Source of the DNA: Actinacidiphila fildesensis
Lineage (GTDB): Bacteria > Actinomycetota > Actinomycetes > Streptomycetales > Streptomycetaceae
Direction: 5' to 3' (one strand)
NCBI RefSeq assembly: GCF_042652185.1
Contig: NZ_JBHSIX010000037.1
DNA length: 64,000 nt
Under the pieces are notes generated by a model. That model had not been told where the DNA came from and searched no databases. It saw nothing but the letters and a program-made list of their open reading frames with translations. How positions within the stretch are numbered: position 1 is the first letter of the stretch; every line of letters starts with the position of its first letter. Positions 7,581 through 16,289 of this stretch are shown here, piece by piece. The translations under genes were made by a program, and so were the position numbers.

Positions 7581-9035
7581 TCAATTCTCCTGGTGCAGGT
7601 GGTAGTGGCCGCGGCGGGGGGAGCGGGTGCGCAGCCAGTACGCGACGGTGGACTTCGGCCACATGACGCGGTTGGTGCCGGTGCGGTCGAGGTACCAGCT
7701 GTCGCAGCCGCCGGTGGTCCATACGCTGCGGCGTGAGCGGCGTTGGATGTCGTCCTCGAAGCGTTGCTGTGCGTCGGCCCGCACATCCAGGGAGCGGGCT
7801 CCGGTCCTGTCCAGGAGACGCAGGCAGCGCAGGATGTAGTGCATCTGGGCTTCAGCCATGAACAGCACCGAGGTGTGTCCGGCAGCGGAGTAGGGGCCAA
7901 GCAGGAGGAACATGTTGGGAAAGCCGGCCACGTTCACCCCGAGGTAGGAGCTCAGTCCGGTGCTCCACACCTGTGCCAGATTGCGTCCGTGGGTACCAGT
8001 GATGTCCAGCCGGGCGTATTCGTCGATGACGTCGTACCGGGTCGCGCAGATGATCACGTCCGTCGGGTGCCGTGTGCCGTCTTGGGTGACGATCTCGTGT
8101 CCGCGGATCTCGCTGATCGGCTCGCTGACGGCGCGCACGTGGGGCTGGCGCAGTGCGGGCAGAAAGTCACTGGAGAGCAGGATGCGCTTGCAGCCGATGC
8201 GATAAAGCGGGGTCAGCGCCTTTCGCACGTCCGGGGCGTGCACGTGCCGGTGCAGGTGCCGGCGTGCGACGGCTTCTGCCAGCCGGCCCAGACGGGGCAG
8301 GGCGTACATGACCGGACCGCGGACTTCCAGGCTCCAGTAGGCCGCGGCCCGGCGAAGCCGCTGCAGTCCTGGCAGGCGCCGGGTGAGCCCCTGTTCCCAG
8401 AGGCGGTGGGTGCGTTGCAACCGGGGCAGGATCCAGGCCGGTGTGCGTTGGAAGACGTTCAACTGGGCTGCCTGGATGGCGATGTGGGGTACGACTCGAA
8501 TGGCGCTGGCGCCCGTTCCGATCACCGCGACCCGTTTGCCCTGCAGCTCGCACGTGTGATCCCACTGGGAGGTGTGGAACGCCGTCCCGGTGAAGGAGTC
8601 GAGGTTCGGCATGAGCGGTTTGCTCAGTCCGCCGGTGGCCAGGATCAAAAACCGTGTCCGGTATTGACCGTGTGCGGTGTGGAGGGTCCAGCGCTGGGTG
8701 TCCTTGTCGAAGGCAGCTGTGAGCATCTCGCGCCGGTAGGCGATGTGCTCTTTGATGCCGAAGTCCCGCACGCATTGCCGCAGGTAGGCCCAGATCTCTT
8801 CTTGCGGGGGGTAGGTGGAGGACCAGGGGTGGTGAGGGGTGAAGGAGAATGAGTAGAAGGTGGCCGGCACGTCGGCCCCGCAGCCGGGGTAGGTGTGGTC
8901 GCGCCAGACCCCTCCTACATCTTCGCCCTTCTCCAGGACAAGGAAGTCGCGTAGCCCGGCCAGGCACAGCTTGATGGCCATGCCGATGCCGCTGAACCCG
9001 CCGCCCACGATGACAGTCTCGTGTTCGCTGATCAT
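7581..9035 (-). CDS. Flavin monooxygenase, Baeyer-Villiger type
   Basis: A 484-residue FAD/NADPH monooxygenase. The first dinucleotide-binding motif is VIVGGGFSGIGMA at residues 8-20 and the second is VAVIGTGASAIRVVP near 169-183. Between them FTGTAFHTSQW (about 148-158) fits the type I Baeyer-Villiger fingerprint FxGxxxHxxxW. This class inserts oxygen next to a ketone to give esters or lactones; N-hydroxylases are related. ATG 9035 overlaps the permease stop (ATGA), so translation is probably coupled. The SDR follows directly and could supply or remove a carbonyl. The substrate cannot be read from sequence. Confidence 0.9.
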   Translation of the reverse strand: MISEHETVIVGGGFSGIGMAIKLCLAGLRDFLVLEKGEDVGGVWRDHTYPGCGADVPATFYSFSFTPHHPWSSTYPPQEEIWAYLRQCVRDFGIKEHIAYRREMLTAAFDKDTQRWTLHTAHGQYRTRFLILATGGLSKPLMPNLDSFTGTAFHTSQWDHTCELQGKRVAVIGTGASAIRVVPHIAIQAAQLNVFQRTPAWILPRLQRTHRLWEQGLTRRLPGLQRLRRAAAYWSLEVRGPVMYALPRLGRLAEAVARRHLHRHVHAPDVRKALTPLYRIGCKRILLSSDFLPALRQPHVRAVSEPISEIRGHEIVTQDGTRHPTDVIICATRYDVIDEYARLDITGTHGRNLAQVWSTGLSSYLGVNVAGFPNMFLLLGPYSAAGHTSVLFMAEAQMHYILRCLRLLDRTGARSLDVRADAQQRFEDDIQRRSRRSVWTTGGCDSWYLDRTGTNRVMWPKSTVAYWLRTRSPRRGHYHLHQEN

Positions 9036-9855
9036 CCGCGTACCGCCCGAATGGCCGCTTCGGCCCCCGCCGCACCGCTCGGCGCCGTGGGTGTGCGATG
9101 GCCGAACGAGCGGGTCTTGTAGTAGAAGGCCAGCATTCCCGCGGCGCAGGACAGGGCGCACCAGACCAGGGCCCGCGCTGCCGTCCAGCCGGGATCGGTA
9201 TGGGTGAGGGCTGCGGCGTTGACCGCCTGAGCCGGCCCGTAGAGCGGTAGGCCCCCAGGCCGGTCTGCTGGGCGTGGGGGTTGGTGACGGGGTTCTGCAG
9301 GCTGGTGTCGAGGAACGTCGTCATGACGATGAGGAAGAACCCCTCCAACTCCCCGCGCACCAACGAGCCCGCCAGGATGCCGAGGCCGCCGTAAGCGAGG
9401 GCCGCGGTGGCCAGACCAGCGCACAAAGGTGCGGGCTGCAGGACGGGCCACGACAGTCGTAGCAGCACGGTCGCGTACAGGGACAGCACCACGGATGCTC
9501 CAGTCAAGGTGGTGACCTTGGCGAGCACCAGTTGCGGGCGGGGATAGCCCGCCAGCACCAGGCGTTCGTCCATGTCCCGGGCCGTGAACGTCGCCCGGAA
9601 CATCATGAAACCGCAGATCACTGTGAGCGCGTGCAGAGCGCTGCTGATTTGAAAGATCCTGTCGATGGTGCTGGAAGCCTCGGTGCCCACCGCCCGCAAG
9701 TAAAAGACGACCGCAGTGGGATACGCGGTCACTTTGACTACCCAGATCCACACGGGAACGAAGAACACCGCCATGAGCAGGGCGAGTCGGTCGCGAACAA
9801 GACTCAGCACGGCGAACTGCAAGGCCACCGCATAGGCAGCCCAGGCACGGGTCAC
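9032..9855 (-). pseudogene. ABC-2 type permease, frameshifted
   Basis: From GTG 9855 one frame encodes several membrane segments (for example LALLMAVFFVPVWIWVVKV and LCAGLATAALAYGGLGILAG) to NPHAQQTGLG. After a run of five G at about 9250-9254 homology continues one frame away as LPLYGPAQAVNAAALTHTDP and a last membrane segment, ending at 9032. One extra G would restore a protein of about 274 residues, so this is a recent lesion, a slippage site or a sequencing error. The start overlaps the ATPase stop (GTGA). Confidence 0.75.
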
Positions 9856-10472
9856 AGCGCCGCTACCCTCTCTTCAAGCAGCCCGTCGCACAGCTGGTAC
9901 ACCGCGTCGAAGTGCCGCAGGTCATCGGGAATGTGGGAAACCACGACCACGGAGCGGCCTTGGGCGCGCAGATGTCCTGCCAGTTCCCAAAACCTCTGGT
10001 GGGTGTCCCAATCGAAGCCCTGATACGGCTCGTCCAGCACTAGCAACGCCGGCTCGTGCATCAACGCGAGAGTGAGGTTCAACTTCTGCCGCGTTCCGCC
10101 GCTCAACTCGCCAGCGCGTCGGCGTCGGCAGTCGGCGAACGCCAAAACGTCCATCAACTCATACGCGGGACGTAGGTTCGTCTGTCGGTGAGCGATCTGG
10201 AAGAGCCGCAGATGCTGATCGACGGTGAGCATGTCGTTCACCACGGCCCGCTGAGGGCAGAATCCGACGGCTCCGAACCGCTCGACCCGCCCGGCGTCAG
10301 CAACCGTCCGTCCCACAGCGATCTGCAGCAGAGTGCTCTTGCCGGCACCGTTCTCACCGACCACGCCCGTCAACGTCCCGGGAAAAACCTCCAAATCGAC
10401 TCCACGCAACACCGCACGCCTGCCGTACGCCTTGCACACACCGCTCATCCGTAGACGAACCTGCGTTTCCAC
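9852..10472 (-). CDS. ABC transporter ATP-binding protein
   Basis: A 206-residue ATPase with Walker A GENGAGKST, signature LSGGTRQKL, Walker B LLVLDEP and an H-loop His in VVVSHIPDD. It should energise the ABC-2 permease encoded next, with which it overlaps by four bases. GTG 10472 is chosen because the ABC domain begins within a few residues; ATG 10448 is an alternative. The cargo is unknown. The permease is frameshifted, so the pair may not work in this strain. Confidence 0.85.
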   Translation of the reverse strand: METQVRLRMSGVCKAYGRRAVLRGVDLEVFPGTLTGVVGENGAGKSTLLQIAVGRTVADAGRVERFGAVGFCPQRAVVNDMLTVDQHLRLFQIAHRQTNLRPAYELMDVLAFADCRRRRAGELSGGTRQKLNLTLALMHEPALLVLDEPYQGFDWDTHQRFWELAGHLRAQGRSVVVVSHIPDDLRHFDAVYQLCDGLLEERVAAL

Positions 10473-10850
10473 CGACCTCACCCTGCTAACAAGTACGCCG
10501 TTCCGGTGCTGGTCAACGATCAAGGGGCAGCGAAGACACCGCAGGGCCGCCAAGGTCGAGAAGCTCATGCGCGAGCCCGTGCGACCGACAGCCTTCGTCA
10601 ACTTGCCGGGTCCGGTGGAAGCCCAACCACCAACTCGTAACCCGCATGCTTCACCCGCCGCATCCAAGAACTGCGCGCAGGTTCCGGGCGTTGGAGATCT
10701 GAGGAATCGCTTAGTGGGCGGGGCCTTTCATCAGATAGAGCGGCTTCGGATCATGGCTGGAAACCGGCGGTTCCGCGCCGTCTGCGAATGGTGCGGACTC
10801 ACCCAAGTCGTCCTGCCGCGGCCTGCACGATCCTCCGGAATCGATCGTGA
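10473..10850. other. Intergenic stretch without recognised gene
   Basis: No frame here shows recognisable homology or a good ribosome binding site. It should carry the promoter of the ABC/monooxygenase operon reading leftward. Confidence 0.3.
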
Positions 10851-11110
10851 TCAGTACTTCCCGGGCGCGTACAGCCGGGTGCCGACAACTGCGGAGAGAT
10901 CCGCAGCGATACGCACCTCAACCGCGCGGAGTTGAGGATGCGTCAGCCAATGGATGCGGGGATGGTCCGGCGCTCCATTGAAATGCGGCGGCCAGGAAGT
11001 GGCCGGAGTGAAGTCGTCGATCACCACCGTCCCGCCGGGAACGAGCAGGTCTCCTGGATCAGCGACACCGTTGCCCCATTCCGAGCCCCACAGGGTCACG
11101 CTGTGCGGCG
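10851..11110 (-). pseudogene. SAM-dependent methyltransferase, C-terminal relic
   Basis: The last ~85 codons encode GDLLVPGGTVVIDDFTPATS followed by HPRIHWLTHPQLRAVEVRI and AADLSAVVGTRL. This matches the C-terminal part of a small class I methyltransferase group common in streptomycetes. The SAM-binding N-terminal half is not found in any frame upstream. It is read as a 5'-truncated relic next to the protease gene. Confidence 0.5.
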
Positions 11111-11347
11111 GATCGGCCGTGGGCCGGTACCGCCCGGACGGTGTTCTCGACCTGCACGTGGCGCTCGTCACCGGGCCGCGAGCGGTCGACAAGGGCTTCG
11201 TGCTGCAACCGCCGACTGACTGACCACGTGCGGAAAGTGCGGTCTTGCCAAGATTCGCGCGATTTACGGCCGACAAGTCTTTGCCATGGCGAGGACTTGC
11301 CGCCATCGGGCCTTCACGTCGTCGATACCGGCCGATAGACCCATGGC

Positions 11348-14300
11348 ATGTCCTCCCTCTCGCAACATTCCGCCTTCCGCCGCAGGCGCTGGCAGCTGAT
11401 CGCGGCCGTCACCGCGGTGCCGCTGCTGGCGTCGGGGCTCGCGGTAATGCAAGCGCCCGCACAGGCCGCTCCGAGCAAGCCCACCGTTCCCGCCAAGCCC
11501 TCGGCGACCCACAAGGTCACCCTGGTCACTGGCGACATCGTCACGGTCACCACGATGGCCGACGGCAAGCAGACCGCCGACGTCGACCGGCCGGACAGCG
11601 CCGTCGGCGGCGTAAAGATCCAGGAAATCAAGGGCGACCTGTTCGTCATTCCGGACGAGGTGGTGCCGCTGTTGGGCATGGACAAGCTGGACCGGCGGCT
11701 GTTCAACGTCACCGACCTGATCGAGATGGGCTACGACGACGCGAAGTCGGCCGCGGTGCCCCTGATCGCGACCTACACCCAGCCGAAGTCTCGCTCGGCC
11801 GTTGAGCCGACAGCCCCCCGCGGCAGCAAGCTGACCCGCAAGCTCAAGGGCATCCACGGCGCCGCCCTCAGCACCGAGAAGCGGCAGGCCCGCACCTTCT
11901 GGACCACCGTCGCGCCGCAGGGCAGCGCGACGTTGGGCGCGGGTGTGGCGAAGCTGTGGCTCGACGGCCGCGTGAAGGTCAACCTGAAGGAGAGCGTGCC
12001 GCTGATCGGCGCGCCCGAGGCCTGGGCGGCCGGGTACACCGGCAAGGGCGTCAAGGTCGCACTGCTCGACACCGGCATCGACGTCAACCACCCCGACTTC
12101 GCCGGTCTGATCGACGGTACGGTCAGCTTTGTGCCGGGTGAGGCCGTCACCGACGTCAACGGGCACGGCACACATGTGGCCAGCACGATCGTCGGTTCGG
12201 GCGCCGCCTCGGGAGGCGACTACAAGGGCGTTGCCCCGGGTGCCGACCTGTTCGTCGGGAAGGTGCTCGGCGGCGCGGAGGGCTCCGGCCAGGACTCCTG
12301 GGTCATGGCCGGCATGCAGTGGGCCGCCGAGTTCGGTGCGGACGTCGTCAACATGAGCCTCGGCGACTCCTACCCGACGGACGGCAGCGACCCGATGTCG
12401 CAGGAGGTCGACGCGCTGTCCGCGCAGTACGGCACTCTGTTCGTCATCGCCGCCGGCAACGCGGGCCCGGAGAGCATCTCCTCCCCGGGCGCGGCCGCCT
12501 CGGCGCTGACCGTGGCCGCCACGGACAAGCAGGACCAGCTCGCGTCCTTCTCCAGCACCGGCCCGCTGGCCAACTCCGGCGGCATGAAGCCGGACATCGC
12601 GGCGCCCGGCGTGGACATCACCGCGGCCCGCTCGCAGGACATGACCGACGGTGGTGCGGGCCTTTACCGCACCCTCAGCGGCACCTCGATGGCCACCCCG
12701 CACGTGGTCGGCGCGGCGGCGATCCTGGCCCAGCAGCACCCGGACTGGACCGGCGCGCAGCTCAAGGAACACCTGATGAGCACCGCGAAGGGCCTGGACG
12801 GCGGGTACTCGCCGTACGAGGTCGGCACCGGCCGTGTCGACGTGGCCGCCGCCGTGCGAACCACGGTCCGCGGCACCGGATCGCTCTTCTTCGGCAACTA
12901 CACATGGCCGCACGAGCCGAGCGACGTCGCCGTCACGAAGGACCTGACCTTCACCAACGCCGGTTCCACCGAGGTCACGCTGAACCTGGCGCTGACCAAT
13001 GACGGCGGCCCGTTCGCGCTGGGAGCGACCAAGGTGACCGTCCCGGCGGGCGGTACTGCCGCCGTCCCGGTGACCGGTGACCCGCAAGCCGCCTCGGCAG
13101 GCCGGCACGTCGGATACGTGACAGGTACCGATGCGACCACCGGGAAGCCGGTGACCCGCACGTCCGTGGCACTGCTCAAGGAGGAGGAGCGCTACGACCT
13201 GAACATCAAGCTGGTCGGCCGGGACGGCAAGCCCGCCGCCGGCTGGGTCGGAATCAACCTGGCCGGCGACTTCTGGCCGTGGACGGTCTACGTCGACGGC
13301 TCGACCACCATGCGCATGGCACCCGGCCTGTACACCGTCGCGGGTTACGTCGACGTGGCGGGCGAGAAGGCGGACCGCTCGGGTCTGGCCGTGCTGGTCG
13401 CCCCGGAGACCGTGCTCAAGGACCGCTCCGCGAACGTGGTTCTGGACGCGAGCAGGGCACGCCTGCTGCAGACCGAGGCGCCGCAGCGCACCGAGGACCG
13501 CCAGCGCAAGGTCGACTTCAACGTCCACTACAAGGGACTCGACCCGTTCATGGACTACCGCAGCGCGTACGTGCTGCCGCCGACGTACGACGACGTCTAC
13601 GTCGCGCCGACGAAGCCGATGACGCAGGGCGAGTTCATGCTGACCACCCGCTGGCGCAAAGGCGAGCCGCGACTCAGCCTGAGCACGCTGGGTGGCCGGC
13701 TCAGCTTCGAGGCACTGGTGCAGGCGGGCAGCGCCCTGGGCACCGCCACGGACAGGCTGGACGCCGTTTACGCGGGCAACGGCGCGGCGGCCGCCTACGG
13801 GAAGGTGAGGGCCAAGGGCAAGGTCGTCGTCATCAACCGCAGCGACGAGGTCACGCCGCAGGAACGCACCCAGGCCGCGGTCGCGGCCGGTGCGAAGGCG
13901 CTGATCGTGGTCAACGACGGTGTCGGTGCCCTGATGGAGTACGTCGGTGAGTCGACCATCCCGGTCGCCACCGTGCACCGCGACGCGGGCAAGTCCCTTG
14001 TCCCGATGGCCAAGGCCGGCATCTTGAAGCTGACCGCACAGCAGACCCAGTACACGCCGTTCGTCTACGACCTGACCCGGGACTACCCCGGCCAGGTGCC
14101 GGACCGGGCCCTGGTCTACAAGCCGACCAAGAGTGACCTCGCCCGGATCGATGCCCGCTACTACTCGGCCACGGACGGCGGAGTGGCGGAAGGCTACAGG
14201 TCCGACTTCACACTGAGCCCGTCGTTCAACCTCCCCGAGCTCGAGTGGCACCCAGGCACCCGCACCGAATGGGTGACCCCGGGCCAGGTCTGGAGAGAGT

Positions 14301-15082
14301 TCCACACTCAGGGCGTCGACGGAGCCCTGCCCTGGTCGATGGTGTCGGGCGACAACACGTATGCCAAGGGCAGCACCACCCGTCTGAACTGGTTCGCTCC
14401 GGCGACCCGGCCCGGCCCGGGCGAGTCCTTCGGTGTGTACAACTCCCGTTGCCAGAACTACATGACCTGGAACGTGCAGGCGTGGGCCTCCGCCAGCGAC
14501 AACATGCGGCTGGGGGGCTACCTGCCGTGGGGTGAGACACCGTCCCACCTGCAGGTCTTCCAGGGCAACACGCTGATCCACGACAACCCGAACAGCGGAG
14601 ACATGCAGTGGGTGGAGGTGCCGGCGGGCAACCTCCCCTTTCGCGCCGTCCTCGACGCGGAGCGGCCTGGTGACGTCTTCCGGCTGTCGACGCGCACACA
14701 CTCCGAGTGGACCTTCATGTCCGACACGGTCGACTCGGACTTCTTCGAGCGATTCTCGGTGCTGAACCTGAACTACCGGCTGGCGTCGGACCTGCACGGC
14801 GACGTCAGGGCCGACGCGACCCAGCAGATCGCGCTCAAGCCGGTGTCGATGGACCTCGGCACCGTGCCGGGCACCGTCACCAAGGTGACGCTGGACGTCT
14901 CGTACGACGACGGAGCCACCTGGCAGAAGGTGACACTGACCAAGGTCGCCGGCGGCTACTGGAAGGGTTCGTTCAGGACGGCGAAGAAGCCCGGCGGCTT
15001 CATCTCGGTCCGCGCGAGCGCTGGGACGGGCAGCGGTTTCAGCGTCAAGAACGAGATCATCCGGGCGTACGGCCTGCGATGA
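11348..15082 (+). CDS. Secreted subtilisin-family serine protease (S8)
   Basis: A 1244-residue exported protease. A basic N-terminus and hydrophobic stretch (WQLIAAVTAVPLLASGLAVM) ending at AQA form a signal peptide. The catalytic triad is Asp241 in ALLDTGID, His273 in NGHGTHVAS and Ser447 in SGTSMATPH; the oxyanion Asn lies in VIAAGNAGP. About 800 residues follow the peptidase domain, including a protease-associated-like segment (VVVINRSDEVTPQERTQAAV). The size matches large secreted streptomycete subtilisins. A strong terminator follows at 15094, and the next gene is an HTH regulator that may control it. Confidence 0.95.
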   Translation: MSSLSQHSAFRRRRWQLIAAVTAVPLLASGLAVMQAPAQAAPSKPTVPAKPSATHKVTLVTGDIVTVTTMADGKQTADVDRPDSAVGGVKIQEIKGDLFVIPDEVVPLLGMDKLDRRLFNVTDLIEMGYDDAKSAAVPLIATYTQPKSRSAVEPTAPRGSKLTRKLKGIHGAALSTEKRQARTFWTTVAPQGSATLGAGVAKLWLDGRVKVNLKESVPLIGAPEAWAAGYTGKGVKVALLDTGIDVNHPDFAGLIDGTVSFVPGEAVTDVNGHGTHVASTIVGSGAASGGDYKGVAPGADLFVGKVLGGAEGSGQDSWVMAGMQWAAEFGADVVNMSLGDSYPTDGSDPMSQEVDALSAQYGTLFVIAAGNAGPESISSPGAAASALTVAATDKQDQLASFSSTGPLANSGGMKPDIAAPGVDITAARSQDMTDGGAGLYRTLSGTSMATPHVVGAAAILAQQHPDWTGAQLKEHLMSTAKGLDGGYSPYEVGTGRVDVAAAVRTTVRGTGSLFFGNYTWPHEPSDVAVTKDLTFTNAGSTEVTLNLALTNDGGPFALGATKVTVPAGGTAAVPVTGDPQAASAGRHVGYVTGTDATTGKPVTRTSVALLKEEERYDLNIKLVGRDGKPAAGWVGINLAGDFWPWTVYVDGSTTMRMAPGLYTVAGYVDVAGEKADRSGLAVLVAPETVLKDRSANVVLDASRARLLQTEAPQRTEDRQRKVDFNVHYKGLDPFMDYRSAYVLPPTYDDVYVAPTKPMTQGEFMLTTRWRKGEPRLSLSTLGGRLSFEALVQAGSALGTATDRLDAVYAGNGAAAAYGKVRAKGKVVVINRSDEVTPQERTQAAVAAGAKALIVVNDGVGALMEYVGESTIPVATVHRDAGKSLVPMAKAGILKLTAQQTQYTPFVYDLTRDYPGQVPDRALVYKPTKSDLARIDARYYSATDGGVAEGYRSDFTLSPSFNLPELEWHPGTRTEWVTPGQVWREFHTQGVDGALPWSMVSGDNTYAKGSTTRLNWFAPATRPGPGESFGVYNSRCQNYMTWNVQAWASASDNMRLGGYLPWGETPSHLQVFQGNTLIHDNPNSGDMQWVEVPAGNLPFRAVLDAERPGDVFRLSTRTHSEWTFMSDTVDSDFFERFSVLNLNYRLASDLHGDVRADATQQIALKPVSMDLGTVPGTVTKVTLDVSYDDGATWQKVTLTKVAGGYWKGSFRTAKKPGGFISVRASAGTGSGFSVKNEIIRAYGLR

Positions 15083-15093
15083 GTCGTACTGTC

Positions 15094-15123
15094 GGGCCCC
15101 GGGGAGGCGACTCCCCGGGGCCC
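15094..15123 (+). terminator. Terminator after the subtilisin gene
   Basis: GGGCCCCGGGGAG (15094-15106), loop GCGA and CTCCCCGGGGCCC (15111-15123) make a perfect 13-bp stem 12 bases after the stop codon. Confidence 0.85.
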
Positions 15124-15219
15124 TTCCCGTCACACCTGCTCCCAGCAGGGACTATTCACGGCTTGCCACCATGGCGCATACTCTCCCCGCTGCTGCAAGG
15201 GAAAGCGAGTCGGTCGCCG

Positions 15220-16209
15220 ATGCTGGATGTTCTGGGCCTCGAACCCGATGACGAGCGCGTCTACCGGGCCCTGCTCGGGCGGCCGGACTCCACCGCGACG
15301 CTGCTGTCGGATCTGCTCGTCGTATCGCGGGCCCACGTCGACAAGGCTTTGTCCCGCCTGGTCGAGTGGGGACTGGTGATCGGGTCGGCGGATGAGCGGT
15401 TCACCGCCGCGCCGCCGGCCATGGCGCTCGGCGCTCTCATCAGCCAGCGCCGAGACGGGTTGCGCGTGGCCGAGCAGGCACTGGTGACCTTCGCCGAGGA
15501 ACACCGGGCGGCGATGACCGGGAGCAGCATCAACGATCTGATCGAGGTCGTCACGGGCGTCGACGCCATCCGGCATCGGTTCCTACAGGTGCAGCAGGCA
15601 GCTCGCACACAGGTCCGCACCTTCATCACCGCACCGTTCGTGGCCGTACCGCCGGACGAGAACACCGCCGAACCGGTGGCCATCCGCCGCGGCGTGCACT
15701 TCCGGGCGGTGCTGGACCGGGCGGTGCTGGCGGAGCCGGGCATCATCACCGATGCGATCGATTCACTGCACAACGGTGTGCAACTGCGGGTCGCCGACCA
15801 GCTGCCGATGAAACTCGTGCTGGCCGACACCGACCTCGGCCTTGTCCCGCTCGCGGTCACACCGGCCGGAGAGCCCGGCGCGGTGCTGCTGCACCGCAGC
15901 GGCCTGTTGGATGCCCTGGACGCGCTGTTCGAGACGGTATGGCGCACCGCCCACCCGCTCCAGCTGTCGGGCACCGGAGAATCCGAAACCACCATCGAGC
16001 ACGCTGCGGACGGCCCGACCGACCTCGACCGAAGGATCCTCGCGCTACTGCTGGCCGGCCTGACCGACCCGACGGCCGCGACACAGCTTGGTCTGTCACC
16101 GCGCACGCTGCACCGACGGCTGCGCCACCTCATGGACATAGCCGGAGTACGGACCCGGATGCAACTTGGCGGTCACGCCATCCGACACGGCTGGGTAGAG
16201 ACACACTGA
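15220..16209 (+). CDS. Helix-turn-helix transcriptional regulator (TrmB/LuxR-like)
   Basis: A 329-residue cytosolic regulator. The N-terminus (DDERVYRALLGRPDSTATLL with DKALSRLVEWGLV) resembles a TrmB-type winged helix. The C-terminus (DPTAATQLGLSPRTLHRRLR) is a LuxR/GerE-like helix-turn-helix. The central region is a probable effector-binding domain. This architecture often accompanies large secreted subtilisins in Streptomyces, which agrees with its position right after one, though the terminator between them implies a separate transcript. ATG 15220 is chosen because homology starts at MLDVLGLEPDDERVYRALLG. Confidence 0.8.
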   Translation: MLDVLGLEPDDERVYRALLGRPDSTATLLSDLLVVSRAHVDKALSRLVEWGLVIGSADERFTAAPPAMALGALISQRRDGLRVAEQALVTFAEEHRAAMTGSSINDLIEVVTGVDAIRHRFLQVQQAARTQVRTFITAPFVAVPPDENTAEPVAIRRGVHFRAVLDRAVLAEPGIITDAIDSLHNGVQLRVADQLPMKLVLADTDLGLVPLAVTPAGEPGAVLLHRSGLLDALDALFETVWRTAHPLQLSGTGESETTIEHAADGPTDLDRRILALLLAGLTDPTAATQLGLSPRTLHRRLRHLMDIAGVRTRMQLGGHAIRHGWVETH

Positions 16210-16289
16210 GGGTCCCGCGGCATCGGCAATCTCCCCGCCGCCGACCCGCGAGCGGTGCCCTGCCGTCGCGGTGCGCGATTCGGTGTCGG

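Noticed and set aside
11264..15133. A 1289-codon open frame antisense to the subtilisin gene
   Set aside because: It mirrors the coding strand in high-GC DNA, has no family motif or ribosome binding site, and is fully explained by the subtilisin gene.
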